Positions 1 to 10,091 are shown, numbered from the stretch's first letter. The stretch: DNA of 32,081 nucleotides from Oscillospiraceae bacterium (GCA_015064525.1 SVSC01000012.1:1-32081), one strand, 5' to 3'. Made by a program: numbers and translations. The notes: generated by a model from the sequence alone, not told the origin.

Positions 1-504
1 TATTCCGATAAGTCGGTGTCCAAATGGGAGCGAGGAGAGGGGTTGCCCGACCTGAAGGTGCTGATACAACTGGCAGAGCTGTTCAACGTAACCTTGAATG
101 ACCTCGTCACCGAGAACGCAGCCGAACGCCTGGAGCCGGAGGTGGCTGCCGCCAAAAGCCAAAGAAACTACCGCTTTCTCATGGCGCTTCTTGCCGTGAG
201 CGCTGTGTGGATCACCGCAACCGTGATCTTCGCCTCCGCCGCAGTTTATTCCAAATGGGTTTGGATGTCCTTCATTTGGGCGGTTCCGGTGTCCTTCCTC
301 TTTCTTTCCGCCATGTTTCACCGATGGGGCTACCGCGTTACCACAACGGTGTTCCGCTCGGTTCTGTCATGGTCGCTGTTGGTGGCGGTTTACTTACAGC
401 TGCTGGTTTCCTGCAAAGCCAACATCTGGATGCTTTTTCTCATCGGCATCCCCACCCAAGCGGCGCTGATCCTTTGGGGACAGCTGAAGCAAACAAGAAA
501 ATAA
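1..504 (+). CDS. XRE-family transcriptional regulator with C-terminal membrane domain, 5' partial
   Basis: The reading frame is open from base 1, so the start lies outside the window. The first residues (YSDKSVSKWERG, then LPDLKVLIQLAELFNVTLNDL) are the second half of an HTH_XRE (Cro/C1-type) DNA-binding domain; the SxxxSKWERG pattern is the recognition-helix signature. A short linker follows, then a hydrophobic region of about 100 residues with four likely membrane segments (starting at FLMALLAVSAVWITATVIF and ending at IWMLFLIGIPTQAALILWG). This HTH-plus-membrane layout is common in Firmicutes regulators whose signal and target are unknown. The likely role is repression or activation of a neighbouring operon upstream of the window. 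The family call is secure; the function is not. Confidence 0.85.
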   Translation, partial: YSDKSVSKWERGEGLPDLKVLIQLAELFNVTLNDLVTENAAERLEPEVAAAKSQRNYRFLMALLAVSAVWITATVIFASAAVYSKWVWMSFIWAVPVSFLFLSAMFHRWGYRVTTTVFRSVLSWSLLVAVYLQLLVSCKANIWMLFLIGIPTQAALILWGQLKQTRK

Positions 505-512
505 TTCTCCCT

Positions 513-668
513 AAAAGGGCTGTGCAACAAATCCGCACCTTGTTCCGAAAAGATTTCGTTTCCGTTTACGGAACGCGGTTATTCAAACCGCGGGGAAGCT
601 TTCGGAGCGGCGCAAATTGAAATTCAATTCGCGCCAACCGTGCAGACTGCTCGCAACAGCCTTTTTTT
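513..668 (+). terminator. Multi-stem structured non-coding element ending in a T run
   Basis: The gap between the XRE regulator and the GT8 gene (505-888) has no gene. Its first part folds well. GGCTGT (518-523) pairs with ACAGCC (656-661), followed by seven T. Inside lie GTTCCG (542-547) with CGGAAC (569-574), GCGGTT (575-580) with AACCGC (586-591), and an 11-bp stem with one mismatch, 609-620 against 624-635. The closing stem plus T run would end the regulator transcript, but three or four internal helpers are more than a terminator needs. It could be a structured RNA or a small repeat. The pairing is read by eye; no covariation is available. Confidence 0.45.
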
Positions 669-727
669 GCGCCACGTATTGCGTTTTTCTCCAAAAAAAT
701 CCTCTCTACTCTCGGTAGAATTCCTTT

Positions 728-785
728 CCTACTCCCGCGGGAGTGATAGACTCCGAAGGGTAGACCCCCCGAACGGAGGAGTAGG
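728..785 (+). promoter_or_regulatory. Hairpin directly upstream of the GT8 promoter
   Basis: CCTACTCC (728-735) pairs with GGAGTAGG (778-785). Nested inside are CTCCG (751-755) with CGGAG (774-778) as an alternative, and a 14-bp palindrome at 731-744 (ACTCCCGCGGGAGT). The structure ends one base before the -35 box at 786, so it could be an operator for a dimeric regulator as easily as an RNA hairpin. Confidence 0.3.
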
Positions 786-814
786 TTGCTCTACCGCCCT
801 GTTTCTGCTATAAT
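786..814 (+). promoter_or_regulatory. Sigma-A promoter of the GT8/acyltransferase operon
   Basis: -35 TTGCTC (786-791), 17-bp spacer, -10 TATAAT (809-814). The start codon of the GT8 gene is about 75 bp downstream. Confidence 0.7.
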
Positions 815-888
815 AAGTCTGCGAGGCGACCCAAGCGGGGAAATGCGCCTCCATCACTCCATTCGGAAACAGCAAAGGAGAGAATTTC

Positions 889-1851
889 ATGCATTCCATT
901 CCCGTCTTTTTTTCCTGCGACAACAACTACCTGCCCTTTCTGGCGGTTTCCGTTCGCTCCCTGATTGATAACCTTGCCCCCGATACCGCCTGCGATATTC
1001 ACATTCTCAACACGGGCTTGGAGCGTTCGGGCGTGCGAGATATCCTCAACATGGCTACCGATCGCGTGACCATCCGCACCGTGGACGTGAGCAATCAATT
1101 GAAGCCGATTGCCGACCGTCTCGCTCTGCGGGATTACTACACAGCCTCTATTTATTTCCGACTTTTTATCCCCTCCCTTTTTCCGCAATACCACAAGGTA
1201 ATCTATCTGGACGCGGACATTGCCGTGAATGCCGATCTTTCGGGACTCTACCGTGTTCCCCTGGGGAACCGATTGGTTGCCGCAGCCTCAGACGAGGTGA
1301 TCGCAAGCTGCAAGGACTTTCAGCGCTACGCGGAGGAGGGGCTGGGAATTCCCTACCGCCGCTATTTCAACTCGGGCGTGCTGGTGATGAATCTGGATCA
1401 GTTCCGCATCCAAAAAATTGAGGAAAAGTTCATCCATCTGCTCACCACCCATCGGTTTGAAACCGTTTGTCCCGACCAGGATTATCTGAATATCCTTTGC
1501 CGCGACCGTGTGCTGTATCTGGATCAGGGCTGGAACAAAATGTCGGTAAACGAGGACTATAACGGCATCCCCATGCTGGTCCATTACAATATGTTCTACA
1601 AGCCCTGGCTCTACCGCAAAATCTCCTACGGCGACCTCTTTTGGCACTATGCCGCCCGCACCCCCTACCACAGCCGTCTGTGCGAGATTCTGCGGAGCTT
1701 CGGCTGGCAAGGCAAGCTCAAGCACGCAATCGCCAAGCGCCGCCTGCATCAGAGCGTGAAGCGCATCTGTCGCTCGAAGGAAAACTTTCGTCGGGTACTA
1801 ACGGGCGAGATCACCCTTCCCTCCGCCGATTCGGAGGAAAGCCATGCGTGA
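889..1851 (+). CDS. Glycosyltransferase family 8 (LPS/galactosyltransferase-like)
   Basis: A retaining GT-A fold glycosyltransferase of family GT8, expected to move a hexose from a UDP-sugar onto a cell-surface glycan or glycolipid at the cytoplasmic face. Visible family marks are the N-terminal IPVFFSCDNNYLPFLAVSVRSL, the metal-binding DxD at residues 108-110 (KVIYLDADIAVN), the YFNSGVLVMNLDQ segment, the CPDQDYLN motif and the C-terminal VHYN, which supplies the second metal ligand. At 320 aa it has the usual length. The ATG follows AAGGAGAG. It has its own promoter at 786-814 and overlaps the following acyltransferase by 8 bases, so the two are translated together; a shared role in glycolipid or surface-polymer synthesis is inferred. 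Acceptor and sugar cannot be told. Confidence 0.9.
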   Translation: MHSIPVFFSCDNNYLPFLAVSVRSLIDNLAPDTACDIHILNTGLERSGVRDILNMATDRVTIRTVDVSNQLKPIADRLALRDYYTASIYFRLFIPSLFPQYHKVIYLDADIAVNADLSGLYRVPLGNRLVAAASDEVIASCKDFQRYAEEGLGIPYRRYFNSGVLVMNLDQFRIQKIEEKFIHLLTTHRFETVCPDQDYLNILCRDRVLYLDQGWNKMSVNEDYNGIPMLVHYNMFYKPWLYRKISYGDLFWHYAARTPYHSRLCEILRSFGWQGKLKHAIAKRRLHQSVKRICRSKENFRRVLTGEITLPSADSEESHA

Positions 1852-2686
1852 AAAACAAAAAAAGCAGTCCGCAGAGCGACTGGAGGTGCTGGAAAGAATC
1901 CGTCTTTACGAAAAAGAGGGCGGTGACAGCTTTCACCGCGACGTGGAGCCCGACCCCGAAGGTCATCCCCTCACCCCCGATGAGGTAGACTATCTGCAGG
2001 TCAAATTTTCCTCCCGCTTTCACGCCTTTGTCACACGGATCCTTGCCGCCATCGCGCAGAGGATCCTGCGGCGGGATCTGCGGATCCGCGTGGTTGGCGA
2101 GGAGCATTTAGAGAACTTGAAGCGACAAGGAGGCGGCGCCATTCTCACCTCCAACCATTTCAGTAAATTTGAGAATCTGGCTGTCAAGGAGGTTGCCGAT
2201 CGGATCGGCGGCGGCAGACGGTTCTGGCGGGTGATCAAGGAGTTCAACTACTTTCAGCCCGGTATCGTTGGTTACCTGATGCGTCATTGCGACACTCTGC
2301 CTCTCAGTAAAAATCTGAAAACCATGCGGCTTTTTTCTCAGGCAATGGAGGAGCTTCTCGGCAGAGGAGACTTGGTGCTGGTTTACCCCGAGCAGGCAAT
2401 GTGGTGGAACTACCGCAAGCCCCGCCCCTTTAAGGAGGGCGCCTTCTTCTACGCCGCCAAGCACGGCGTTCCCATCGTTCCCATTTTCGTTACCATGGAG
2501 GATCAGGACACTCTCGACGGCGACGGCTTTCCCAAGCAAGCCTACACCGTTCACGTGATGCCCCTCATCTATCCCGACCCTTCCCTATCCCTGCGGGAAA
2601 ACGAGCGACGGATGCTGGAGGAAAACCAACGACTCTGCCACGAAAAATATAAGGAGGTCTACGGCTTCAACGTGACCTACGGATAA
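1844..2686 (+). CDS. 1-acyl-glycerol-3-phosphate acyltransferase-like (PlsC family)
   Basis: A PlsC/LPLAT-type acyltransferase, which normally acylates lysophosphatidate or a related acceptor at the inner membrane face. The 280 aa begin with a charged helical extension of about 55 residues. Motif I is at 104-111 (NHFSKFEN), so the catalytic pattern is His105-X4-Glu110 rather than the usual HX4D. A glycerol-phosphate-binding region (LPLSKNLK), motif III (VYPEQAMWWNYRKPRPFKEGA, 180-200) and the VPIVPIFV strand follow. No long membrane segment is obvious. The start overlaps the end of the GT8 gene (ATGCGTGA). The pairing with a glycosyltransferase suggests glycolipid assembly rather than bulk phospholipid synthesis, which is inference. 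The Glu substitution may mark a subfamily. Confidence 0.85.
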   Translation: MREKQKKQSAERLEVLERIRLYEKEGGDSFHRDVEPDPEGHPLTPDEVDYLQVKFSSRFHAFVTRILAAIAQRILRRDLRIRVVGEEHLENLKRQGGGAILTSNHFSKFENLAVKEVADRIGGGRRFWRVIKEFNYFQPGIVGYLMRHCDTLPLSKNLKTMRLFSQAMEELLGRGDLVLVYPEQAMWWNYRKPRPFKEGAFFYAAKHGVPIVPIFVTMEDQDTLDGDGFPKQAYTVHVMPLIYPDPSLSLRENERRMLEENQRLCHEKYKEVYGFNVTYG

Positions 2687-2691
2687 AAATA

Positions 2692-2722
2692 GCGCGCCCA
2701 CCGTAAACGACGGTGGGCGCGC
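2692..2722. terminator. Bidirectional terminator between acyltransferase and groEL
   Basis: A perfect 13-bp stem (2692-2704 with 2710-2722) with a 5-base loop. T-rich sequence follows on the plus strand (TTATTGATTTGTTT), and an A-rich flank upstream gives TATTTTTATCC on the minus strand, so it can end both converging transcripts. Confidence 0.85.
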
Positions 2723-2750
2723 CTGATTATTGATTTGTTTGGGATGCGGA

Positions 2751-4403
<1,653 letters not shown>

Positions 4404-4688
4404 TTACTCTACAATCGCGAGAATGTCGCTCTGCTTCACGATGGTGTATTCCGTACCGTCCATTTTCACTTCGGTTCCGGAATACTTACCGGTGATCACC
4501 TTATCGCCGATCTTCACCTCCATGGGGATCAGCTTGCCATCCTCATAAGCGCCGGGGCCAACTGCAACAACCTCAGCAACCTGGGGCTTTTCCTGCGCCG
4601 ACGCGGTGAGGAAAATACCGGTCTTTGTCTTTTCTTCGGCTTCCACGAGCTTTACCACAACGCGGTCTGCCAACGGTTTGATATTCAT
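4404..4688 (-). CDS. groES: Co-chaperonin GroES (Hsp10)
   Basis: The seven-subunit lid of the GroEL folding chamber. The protein is 94 aa, the standard length, starting [27 protein letters not shown]. The mobile loop ([19 protein letters not shown]) and the [16 protein letters not shown]-terminus are intact. The start is placed at 4688, although the frame stays open to 4736. AGGAGG lies 9 bases upstream of this ATG, and the longer version would run into the CIRCE operator and has no homology support. First gene of the groES-groEL operon. Confidence 0.98.
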   Translation of the reverse strand: MNIKPLADRVVVKLVEAEEKTKTGIFLTASAQEKPQVAEVVAVGPGAYEDGKLIPMEVKIGDKVITGKYSGTEVKMDGTEYTIVKQSDILAIVE

Positions 4689-4729
4689 ATTCAAATGCCT
4701 CCTGTGTTTCTCATCCAAGGATGAATCTG

Positions 4730-4756
4730 TTAGCACTCGAAAGAGTCAAGTGCTAA
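4730..4756 (-). promoter_or_regulatory. CIRCE operator (HrcA binding site) of groESL
   Basis: TTAGCACTC (4730-4738), 9-base spacer, AAGTGCTAA (4748-4756). This matches the CIRCE consensus TTAGCACTC-N9-GAGTGCTAA with a single mismatch. It lies just downstream of the groES promoter, where the HrcA repressor would block transcription until heat shock. hrcA itself is not in the window. Confidence 0.95.
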
Positions 4757-4767
4757 TCTATGCTAAT

Positions 4768-4795
4768 ATTGTACCCTTATTTCAGAAAAAATCAA
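4768..4795 (-). promoter_or_regulatory. Sigma-A promoter of groES-groEL
   Basis: Read on the minus strand: -35 TTGATT (4795-4790), 16-bp spacer, -10 TACAAT (4773-4768). The CIRCE element starts 11 bases beyond the -10 box, the standard arrangement for HrcA-controlled groESL. Confidence 0.75.
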
Positions 4796-4944
4796 GTCCT
4801 TTTTTTCATAATTCACACACTTTTAACATTTTATACCAAATTCGACGAAAGCAGAGTGACCGCTCACCAAGCATAGTTTTCTCTCTCCCCTCATATGCTG
4901 AAGCAGAATGCTAAAAAACGCGCTGTAACGCGCAGGAGGATGCC

Positions 4945-6267
4945 ATGACCAACGTTCTGCAGTTTCTTCTCCTCGGCGGTGCAACCCCGATCCTCTTACT
5001 ACTTTGCGGGGTGTTTCTGCTGATCTATCTGAAGGGCGCCCCCTTTCGCCACCCAAGAAAAATGCTGAAGGCGCTTGCCCGTCCCTCCGCCGAGGGAATC
5101 TCCCCCTTCCGCACCGTCACGCTCGCGCTGGCGGGAACCCTTGGCGTGGGCAACATTGTGGGAGTAGCAAACGCCTTGAGCGTTGGCGGCGCGGGAGCGA
5201 TTCTTTGGATGTGGGTCTCCGCCCTTGCCGCCATGCTTTTGAAGTATGCCGAGATCCTGCTTGCCGTGCGCCACCGTCACCCAAGCGGCGCGGGCTGGCG
5301 AGGAGGAGCGATCTACTACATCCGAGAGGGGCTGGAGCATCGGGGACATCCCCGCGCCGCCGCACTGGCGTCCGCAATTTTTGCCTGCCTTCTTCTGCTC
5401 AACGCCTTTTCCATGGGCTGTATCATCCAGACTCATGCCGTCACCTCCGCCCTGGAGGGAACGCTTGGAATCAAGCCCCTGCTCTGCGGATTTTTTTTGC
5501 TGATCGCAGCAATCCCCGTGATCGGAAGGGGGGCCTCGGGAATCTCCGCCCTCACCGAATATCTGGTTCCCATCATGGCGGCAGGCTATCTGATCCTTTC
5601 GGTTGCCGTTCTGCTACTGCGGGCGGAGCAGCTTCCCCAAGCCCTTGGCGCAATCTTTCGAGACGCCCTTCATCCAACAAGCGCCGCGGGAGGCGTGCTG
5701 GGCTTTCTCACCTCCCGCGCCCTGCGAACGGGAACCATGCGAGGTCTGCTTTCCAACGAGGGAGGCTGCGGAACCGCCCCCACAGCCCATGCCGCCGCCA
5801 ACACCGATTCTCCCGCCGCACAGGGCGTTTGGGGAATTGTTGAGGTGTTTGTGGACACAATCCTGCTCTGCACCCTCACGGCGCTCGTAATCCTGGTGTC
5901 CCCTATCTACCCCGCGGCGTTGGAGGGAGACGCCGTGATGCTAACAGTGGGTGCCTTCACCTCGGTGCTGGGAAAATGGTCGGGGATCTTTCTCGGCGCC
6001 GCCATCTTTTGCTTCGGCTACGCCACCGTGATTTGCTGGGCAGGCTACGGCACCGAAACACTGACCGCCGTGGGTCGAGGAAAGACCTGCCAACGGCTGT
6101 TTCTCCTCGCCTTTCTGCTCAGCATCCCTCTGGGAGGCACCATCGCGCCCAACCTGATCTGGCAGCTTTCCGACCTTGCCATTGCCGCCCTCACCACCGT
6201 AAATCTGGCGGCAATTCTGCTGATGCGTCGGGAGATTCGTAGGGAGACCTTTACTTTTTTTCATTGA
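4945..6267 (+). CDS. Sodium:alanine/glycine symporter, AGCS family
   Basis: A sodium- or proton-coupled importer of alanine, glycine or a similar small neutral amino acid in the cytoplasmic membrane. The 440 aa are almost entirely hydrophobic with about ten or eleven membrane segments. The family signature is clear at about residues 64-90 (LAGTLGVGNIVGVANALSVGGAGAILWMW); GGAIYYIREGL, ALTEYLVPIMAAGYL and SNEGGCGTAPTAHAAANTDSPAAQG also match the AGCS pattern. The ATG at 4945 follows GCAGGAGG, just after a small CGCG stem. No convincing promoter was found between groES and this gene. Its stop codon overlaps the -35 box of the next promoter. The substrate cannot be read from sequence. Confidence 0.92.
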   Translation: MTNVLQFLLLGGATPILLLLCGVFLLIYLKGAPFRHPRKMLKALARPSAEGISPFRTVTLALAGTLGVGNIVGVANALSVGGAGAILWMWVSALAAMLLKYAEILLAVRHRHPSGAGWRGGAIYYIREGLEHRGHPRAAALASAIFACLLLLNAFSMGCIIQTHAVTSALEGTLGIKPLLCGFFLLIAAIPVIGRGASGISALTEYLVPIMAAGYLILSVAVLLLRAEQLPQALGAIFRDALHPTSAAGGVLGFLTSRALRTGTMRGLLSNEGGCGTAPTAHAAANTDSPAAQGVWGIVEVFVDTILLCTLTALVILVSPIYPAALEGDAVMLTVGAFTSVLGKWSGIFLGAAIFCFGYATVICWAGYGTETLTAVGRGKTCQRLFLLAFLLSIPLGGTIAPNLIWQLSDLAIAALTTVNLAAILLMRREIRRETFTFFH

Positions 6268-6292
6268 CAAACCGCCCAAACCGTGATATAAT
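6264..6292 (+). promoter_or_regulatory. Consensus sigma-A promoter of the 6320 gene
   Basis: -35 TTGACA (6264-6269), 17-bp spacer, -10 TATAAT (6287-6292), all at consensus. The -35 hexamer overlaps the TGA stop of the upstream symporter, so the two genes are close but separately initiated. Confidence 0.9.
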
Positions 6293-6319
6293 GAGGGTAT
6301 CAAAAAAACGGAGGACGTT

Positions 6320-6880
6320 ATGGGACTGTTTCAAAAAATCAAGGAGCTTTTCTCCGCAAAGGCATTCATACAAAAAGCGATGGAGGAATACGACAAGCAG
6401 CTGGCGATCTATGCCGCCATGTCAACCGAGGAGCTGGCAACCCTTTCCGACGAGGATCTGCTGTCCGCCGCTGCGCACCGAGCGGAGAAAGCCATGACCG
6501 AAGCCCTGGGAGAGGATCGAAGCGGCACTCCCGCCGACTGGGTGCAGGTGCTTCCCAAGGAGATCGCCGCCATCTATACCCTGTGGGAATTTGACGCCGA
6601 AATGCTTTTGGGCGAGGGCTTGGCAGAGTTCTTTGAGGATGACAACCGTTGCTTTGCCCCCACCGTTGGAAACGCGCTGGCGCTGGTTGGCGCCGAGGAG
6701 CATCGCGCCCTCTACGAGGGATTTCTGATCGAGCATCAGGTGGATGTCTACAACACCGCCCACTTCCCCTCCCCCGCCACCGAAGCGGCGGTTCTCACAT
6801 TCAACAAGCGTTATCGCGCCCTGCCTCCGCTGGAAGGCTTTTTGGCTCGTTACGCGAGAGAAAACCTTGAAAAGATTTGA
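6320..6880 (+). CDS. DMP19/DUF4375-like protein
   Basis: A soluble acidic protein of 186 aa, mainly helical, with no signal peptide. The middle (residues 86-132: AIYTLWEFDAEMLLGEGLAEFFEDDNRCFAPTVGNALALVGAEEH) follows the pattern of the DMP19/DUF4375 family, in which an acidic 'E..NGGF.QFF.N' stretch precedes an ALxxIGA helix; the match is by eye and partial. Family members have no firmly established role. It is driven by the strong promoter at 6264-6292, has GGAGG before the ATG, and ends at a perfect hairpin shared with the converging ABC operon. It is probably monocistronic. Confidence 0.65.
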   Translation: MGLFQKIKELFSAKAFIQKAMEEYDKQLAIYAAMSTEELATLSDEDLLSAAAHRAEKAMTEALGEDRSGTPADWVQVLPKEIAAIYTLWEFDAEMLLGEGLAEFFEDDNRCFAPTVGNALALVGAEEHRALYEGFLIEHQVDVYNTAHFPSPATEAAVLTFNKRYRALPPLEGFLARYARENLEKI

Positions 6881-6969
6881 TCTGTTTTACAAGCTTAATT
6901 GACGAAACGGGCACAAGCCGTTCAATTTCAAAATGCGTTAGCCACTTTCTATTGACACCGTAAAAACCG

Positions 6970-7003
6970 AGGAGCGCCCGAGCCGAACGGCTCGGGCGCT
7001 CCT
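6970..7003. terminator. Perfect 15-bp bidirectional terminator
   Basis: AGGAGCGCCCGAGCC (6970-6984), loop GAAC, then the exact complement (6989-7003). TTTGTATGATTT follows on the plus strand. On the minus strand the hairpin is followed by GGTTTTTACGG. It separates the 6320 gene from the converging ABC operon. A second 8-bp hairpin (7062-7069 with 7080-7087) lies between the ABC stop codon and this terminator. Confidence 0.85.
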
Positions 7004-7103
7004 TTGTATGATTTGCGGTCGTTCCGCCCCGTACCCAAGGGTATGAGGGAGGGTGAGCGGTCTGCCGACCGTTGAAGCAGTCGGCAGTCTGCGCGATCGC
7101 GTA

Positions 7104-10091
7104 TCAAATGTCGTACTGCGCCAGGATCTGGCTGGGGGTTTTCCGCAGGAGAGAGAGGATGGGGAGCGTGCCGCAAAGGAGGCACACGCCGCCCAGCAGG
7201 ATGAGATCTGCCAGCGCGATCCAAACGGGGTAATAGAAAATGGTAGATACCAGCGACGAAGAGGAGAGCCACATGGTTAGCAAACCGCTTATCGCAAGAT
7301 AGCCCGGAAGCACCGTAAGGGAGGTTAGCACCAGCGCCTCAATGAAGAAGCGGAAAATCAGATTCCTTTTGGAAACACCGATGGCACGGTAAATTCCAAC
7401 CTCCTTCACCCGATTCATCAGAGCGGATCGCATGATGAAGTACATACAAACGCACAGCACGCCCAAAAGAATTCCAAGGGTGATCAGCGAAACCGTGACT
7501 GCCGATTTGTATTCATGCATATGCTCCTCGTAAATCGAGGTGGGGGTGATCAGAGGCTTCATGTAGGGAAAGGGTGCCTTCAGATCCGAAAAGGACTCCC
7601 GAAGCCATTGCTCGGTGCGGGCGGGATCGGTGGAATGAAGTGTGGTGTAGAGATCGTTTCCGTTTTCCACGGTTTCCACCAGCACGGTTTCCGAGCCAAT
7701 TCCCTTTTCCACCGCATATTCCTTCTCGTAGCCGCCGAAAAATCTTCCCATGGCGGTGCGGTGGGTGTCGCCGTATTGGCGGGAGAGAGCGGAATAATCC
7801 GCGTCGCTCACCAGATAAAGCCTCTGGAAGCTTTCCTTGGAGTTTCCGCGATAGAACTCCTCCTCATAGAGTCGGATATAGCTTTCGAAAAGCGGTTTCA
7901 AATCCTCGATACCACTGCTCTCGGCGCTGCACTCAAACTGCGTGGGATAGCGACCGTTTCGCTCATAGAACTTGGAGGCACGGTAGGCGTAGTCGTCACC
8001 GAGAATGTAGTAGAGAAGCTCCTTCGCGTTCTTTTCCCGATAGAGCCAGATTTCGATCTGATCGCCTCTCAAAAGAGAAACCTCCTCAAGAAAGGCGTCC
8101 GCCTGCGCGTAGTAGACCTCCAACAGGAAGCGGTAGTAGTCGGTTTCCATCAGATCGCCGATCGTTTCCTCCTGTTCCTTGGCGCTCAGCTCGGGGTAGC
8201 GCTCCGCAGCCAGCTGTTTGAAATAATCCTCTGCCAGCTGTTCGATGGAGGGGTGACCGTTGCTCACACGCCAGCCCTCATAGTCGTAGTTGAGAATCGA
8301 CACCCGCTCAACCAGGAAGGACATTCCGTGGATGGGAACGGTTGTGTTAACCTTGGGATTGCCCGAGTCGTCAATAAAGGTGTAGAACAGCGCCTTGCCG
8401 TTTTCCACGGTTTTTCCGTAGAGGGAGGCGGGCTTCACGTTCAGACCCGCGTTGCTCAGCGTCAGCTCGGCAATGGCGGGCTCGGTAAGATAGACCGCCG
8501 TTTCCTCCGACCGCACAACGCCCGCCAGACGCATGGTTCTGCCGTTCACCGTCAGATTGGTGAGAATCAGACCGATCAGGTCGTTATATTCCGAAAGATA
8601 GCCCAGGGAGGAGGTTTCCAGCAGCATATCGGCAACGGTGGAGGTGATCAGCACCTCGTCCGCGGCGAGATCGGTCTTTCTACCTGCCAGAAGCTCGGCA
8701 TTGGCAACGAGAGATACATCCAGCACCGCGCCGTTTGCGCGGAGCGTGCCGGAGGAGGTCATTTGAAAGCTTTCAAAGTACCCCGCCTGAAAGCGCAGAC
8801 CTCTGTCACCTCCCGGATTGCGAACGGGGGTGAGCCGCACCGAATCCACGCCGCTTTCGGGATTCTCAAGAGCGGCAAGCAGGCGGCTTGAGATTTCTCC
8901 GCTGGGAGTGTAAACGTAGAAGACGTTGTGGTTATATCCCCGTTGAATGCTTTCAACCTGCCCGAAGGCGGTACCGAAGATAGCTGTCATCAGAACAAAG
9001 ACGGCGGAAAACAGCACCATGCAGGAGAGCAAAAGCTTTTTTCCCTTGCGCCTCTTGTGGAAATTGGCGAGATAGCCGCTTTTCACCGAGCTGAGGAAGG
9101 AGAAGAGCTTGCCGCACCGCCCCGCCTCCAAGGGAGGAAGCGCGGTCATATCCACGGTGGTGTCACTATGGGCTTGGGGAGCGTTCTGCTTGAATTCTCC
9201 CTCGCAGAGCTTGATTTCGCTGGTTGCGTCAAGGATTTGAACCTCCTGATTTTCCAGCTTGAGGTAAAGCCTTCCGCCGTTGTTCACAATGCGGATCCGA
9301 ATGGGCTCCGAGGGCTTGGGGCCGAAATATTCGATTTCGGCGTTGGCGGCGGTGGCGTGGGTGCGCTCCAACTCTCCCAGATAGATGCGGTTCTTATCCT
9401 TGGCGAGATAGCCGCTCGCATTTTCGTTTTGTCGAACGCTTTCCACCTTACCGTCCCGCAATTCGATCACGGTGTCGCAGTAGTAGTCCACCAGATTTGC
9501 CTCATGGGTGACCAGCAGCACCAAACGGTCGCGGGCGATCTCCCGCAAAAGATTCATGATGTGCAGGGTGTTTGCCTCGTCCAGATTTCCCGTGGGCTCG
9601 TCGGCTAAAATAATGTGCGGATTTTTCACAATGGCGCGGGCAATGGCAATGCGCTGCTGCTGACCGCCCGAAAGGGTGTCGGGGGTGCGGGCGCGGTAGT
9701 TTGCCATATCCACGTTGCGAAGCGCCGCCATCACGCGGGCTTCGATTTCGGTTTTATCGGTGACACCGCAGAGCCGCAGGGCGTCGGCAACGTTTTCAAA
9801 GCAGGTTTCGGATTTGTTGAGATTGTAGTTCTGGAAGATATAGCCAACGTAGCGGTTGCGAAGCTCGTCGGTGTTTTCGGTGATCGACCGATCGTCCAGC
9901 GTCAGCGAGCCCCGATGGAAGCCGTCCAAGCCTCCGATCACGTTCAGCAGCGTGGTTTTGCCGCATCCGCTCTTGCCAAAAATGGCAACCATGCCTGTTT
10001 GGGGGAATTCCAGCGACACGTCATTCAGAACGTGAATTTCGTTGGAGCGTCCCTTGTTGAAAAATTTATGAATTCCTTGCAAGCGAATCAT
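7104..10091 (-). CDS. ABC transporter, ATPase fused to FtsX/MacB-type permease (995 aa)
   Basis: One polypeptide with an N-terminal ATPase (about 1-220) and a C-terminal FtsX-like permease. Walker A is at 39-46 (GKSGCGKT); the signature LSGGQQQR and Walker B IILADEPTGNLDE are intact, so the ATPase should work. A cytoplasmic linker leads to one membrane segment near 350-375 (LLLSCMVLFSAVFVLMTAIFG), a large extracytoplasmic region to about 860, and three C-terminal membrane segments with the RVKEVGIYRAIGVSKRN loop typical of FtsX domains. Such MacB-type machines do mechanical work on periplasmic or surface substrates (peptides, lipoproteins, toxins) rather than classic transport. Its ATG overlaps the stop of the upstream partner (ATGA), so the two are co-translated and may form a heterodimer. 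No two-component system lies beside them. Substrate unknown. Confidence 0.9.
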   Translation of the reverse strand: MIRLQGIHKFFNKGRSNEIHVLNDVSLEFPQTGMVAIFGKSGCGKTTLLNVIGGLDGFHRGSLTLDDRSITENTDELRNRYVGYIFQNYNLNKSETCFENVADALRLCGVTDKTEIEARVMAALRNVDMANYRARTPDTLSGGQQQRIAIARAIVKNPHIILADEPTGNLDEANTLHIMNLLREIARDRLVLLVTHEANLVDYYCDTVIELRDGKVESVRQNENASGYLAKDKNRIYLGELERTHATAANAEIEYFGPKPSEPIRIRIVNNGGRLYLKLENQEVQILDATSEIKLCEGEFKQNAPQAHSDTTVDMTALPPLEAGRCGKLFSFLSSVKSGYLANFHKRRKGKKLLLSCMVLFSAVFVLMTAIFGTAFGQVESIQRGYNHNVFYVYTPSGEISSRLLAALENPESGVDSVRLTPVRNPGGDRGLRFQAGYFESFQMTSSGTLRANGAVLDVSLVANAELLAGRKTDLAADEVLITSTVADMLLETSSLGYLSEYNDLIGLILTNLTVNGRTMRLAGVVRSEETAVYLTEPAIAELTLSNAGLNVKPASLYGKTVENGKALFYTFIDDSGNPKVNTTVPIHGMSFLVERVSILNYDYEGWRVSNGHPSIEQLAEDYFKQLAAERYPELSAKEQEETIGDLMETDYYRFLLEVYYAQADAFLEEVSLLRGDQIEIWLYREKNAKELLYYILGDDYAYRASKFYERNGRYPTQFECSAESSGIEDLKPLFESYIRLYEEEFYRGNSKESFQRLYLVSDADYSALSRQYGDTHRTAMGRFFGGYEKEYAVEKGIGSETVLVETVENGNDLYTTLHSTDPARTEQWLRESFSDLKAPFPYMKPLITPTSIYEEHMHEYKSAVTVSLITLGILLGVLCVCMYFIMRSALMNRVKEVGIYRAIGVSKRNLIFRFFIEALVLTSLTVLPGYLAISGLLTMWLSSSSLVSTIFYYPVWIALADLILLGGVCLLCGTLPILSLLRKTPSQILAQYDI

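Noticed and set aside
4801-4840. Promoter for the AGCS symporter (TTCACA with TATACC)
   Set aside because: Spacer of only 14 bases and poor boxes; not convincing.
7515-8891. Plus-strand frames opposite the ABC operon
   Set aside because: Antisense to intact permease and ATPase domains; no family match by eye.
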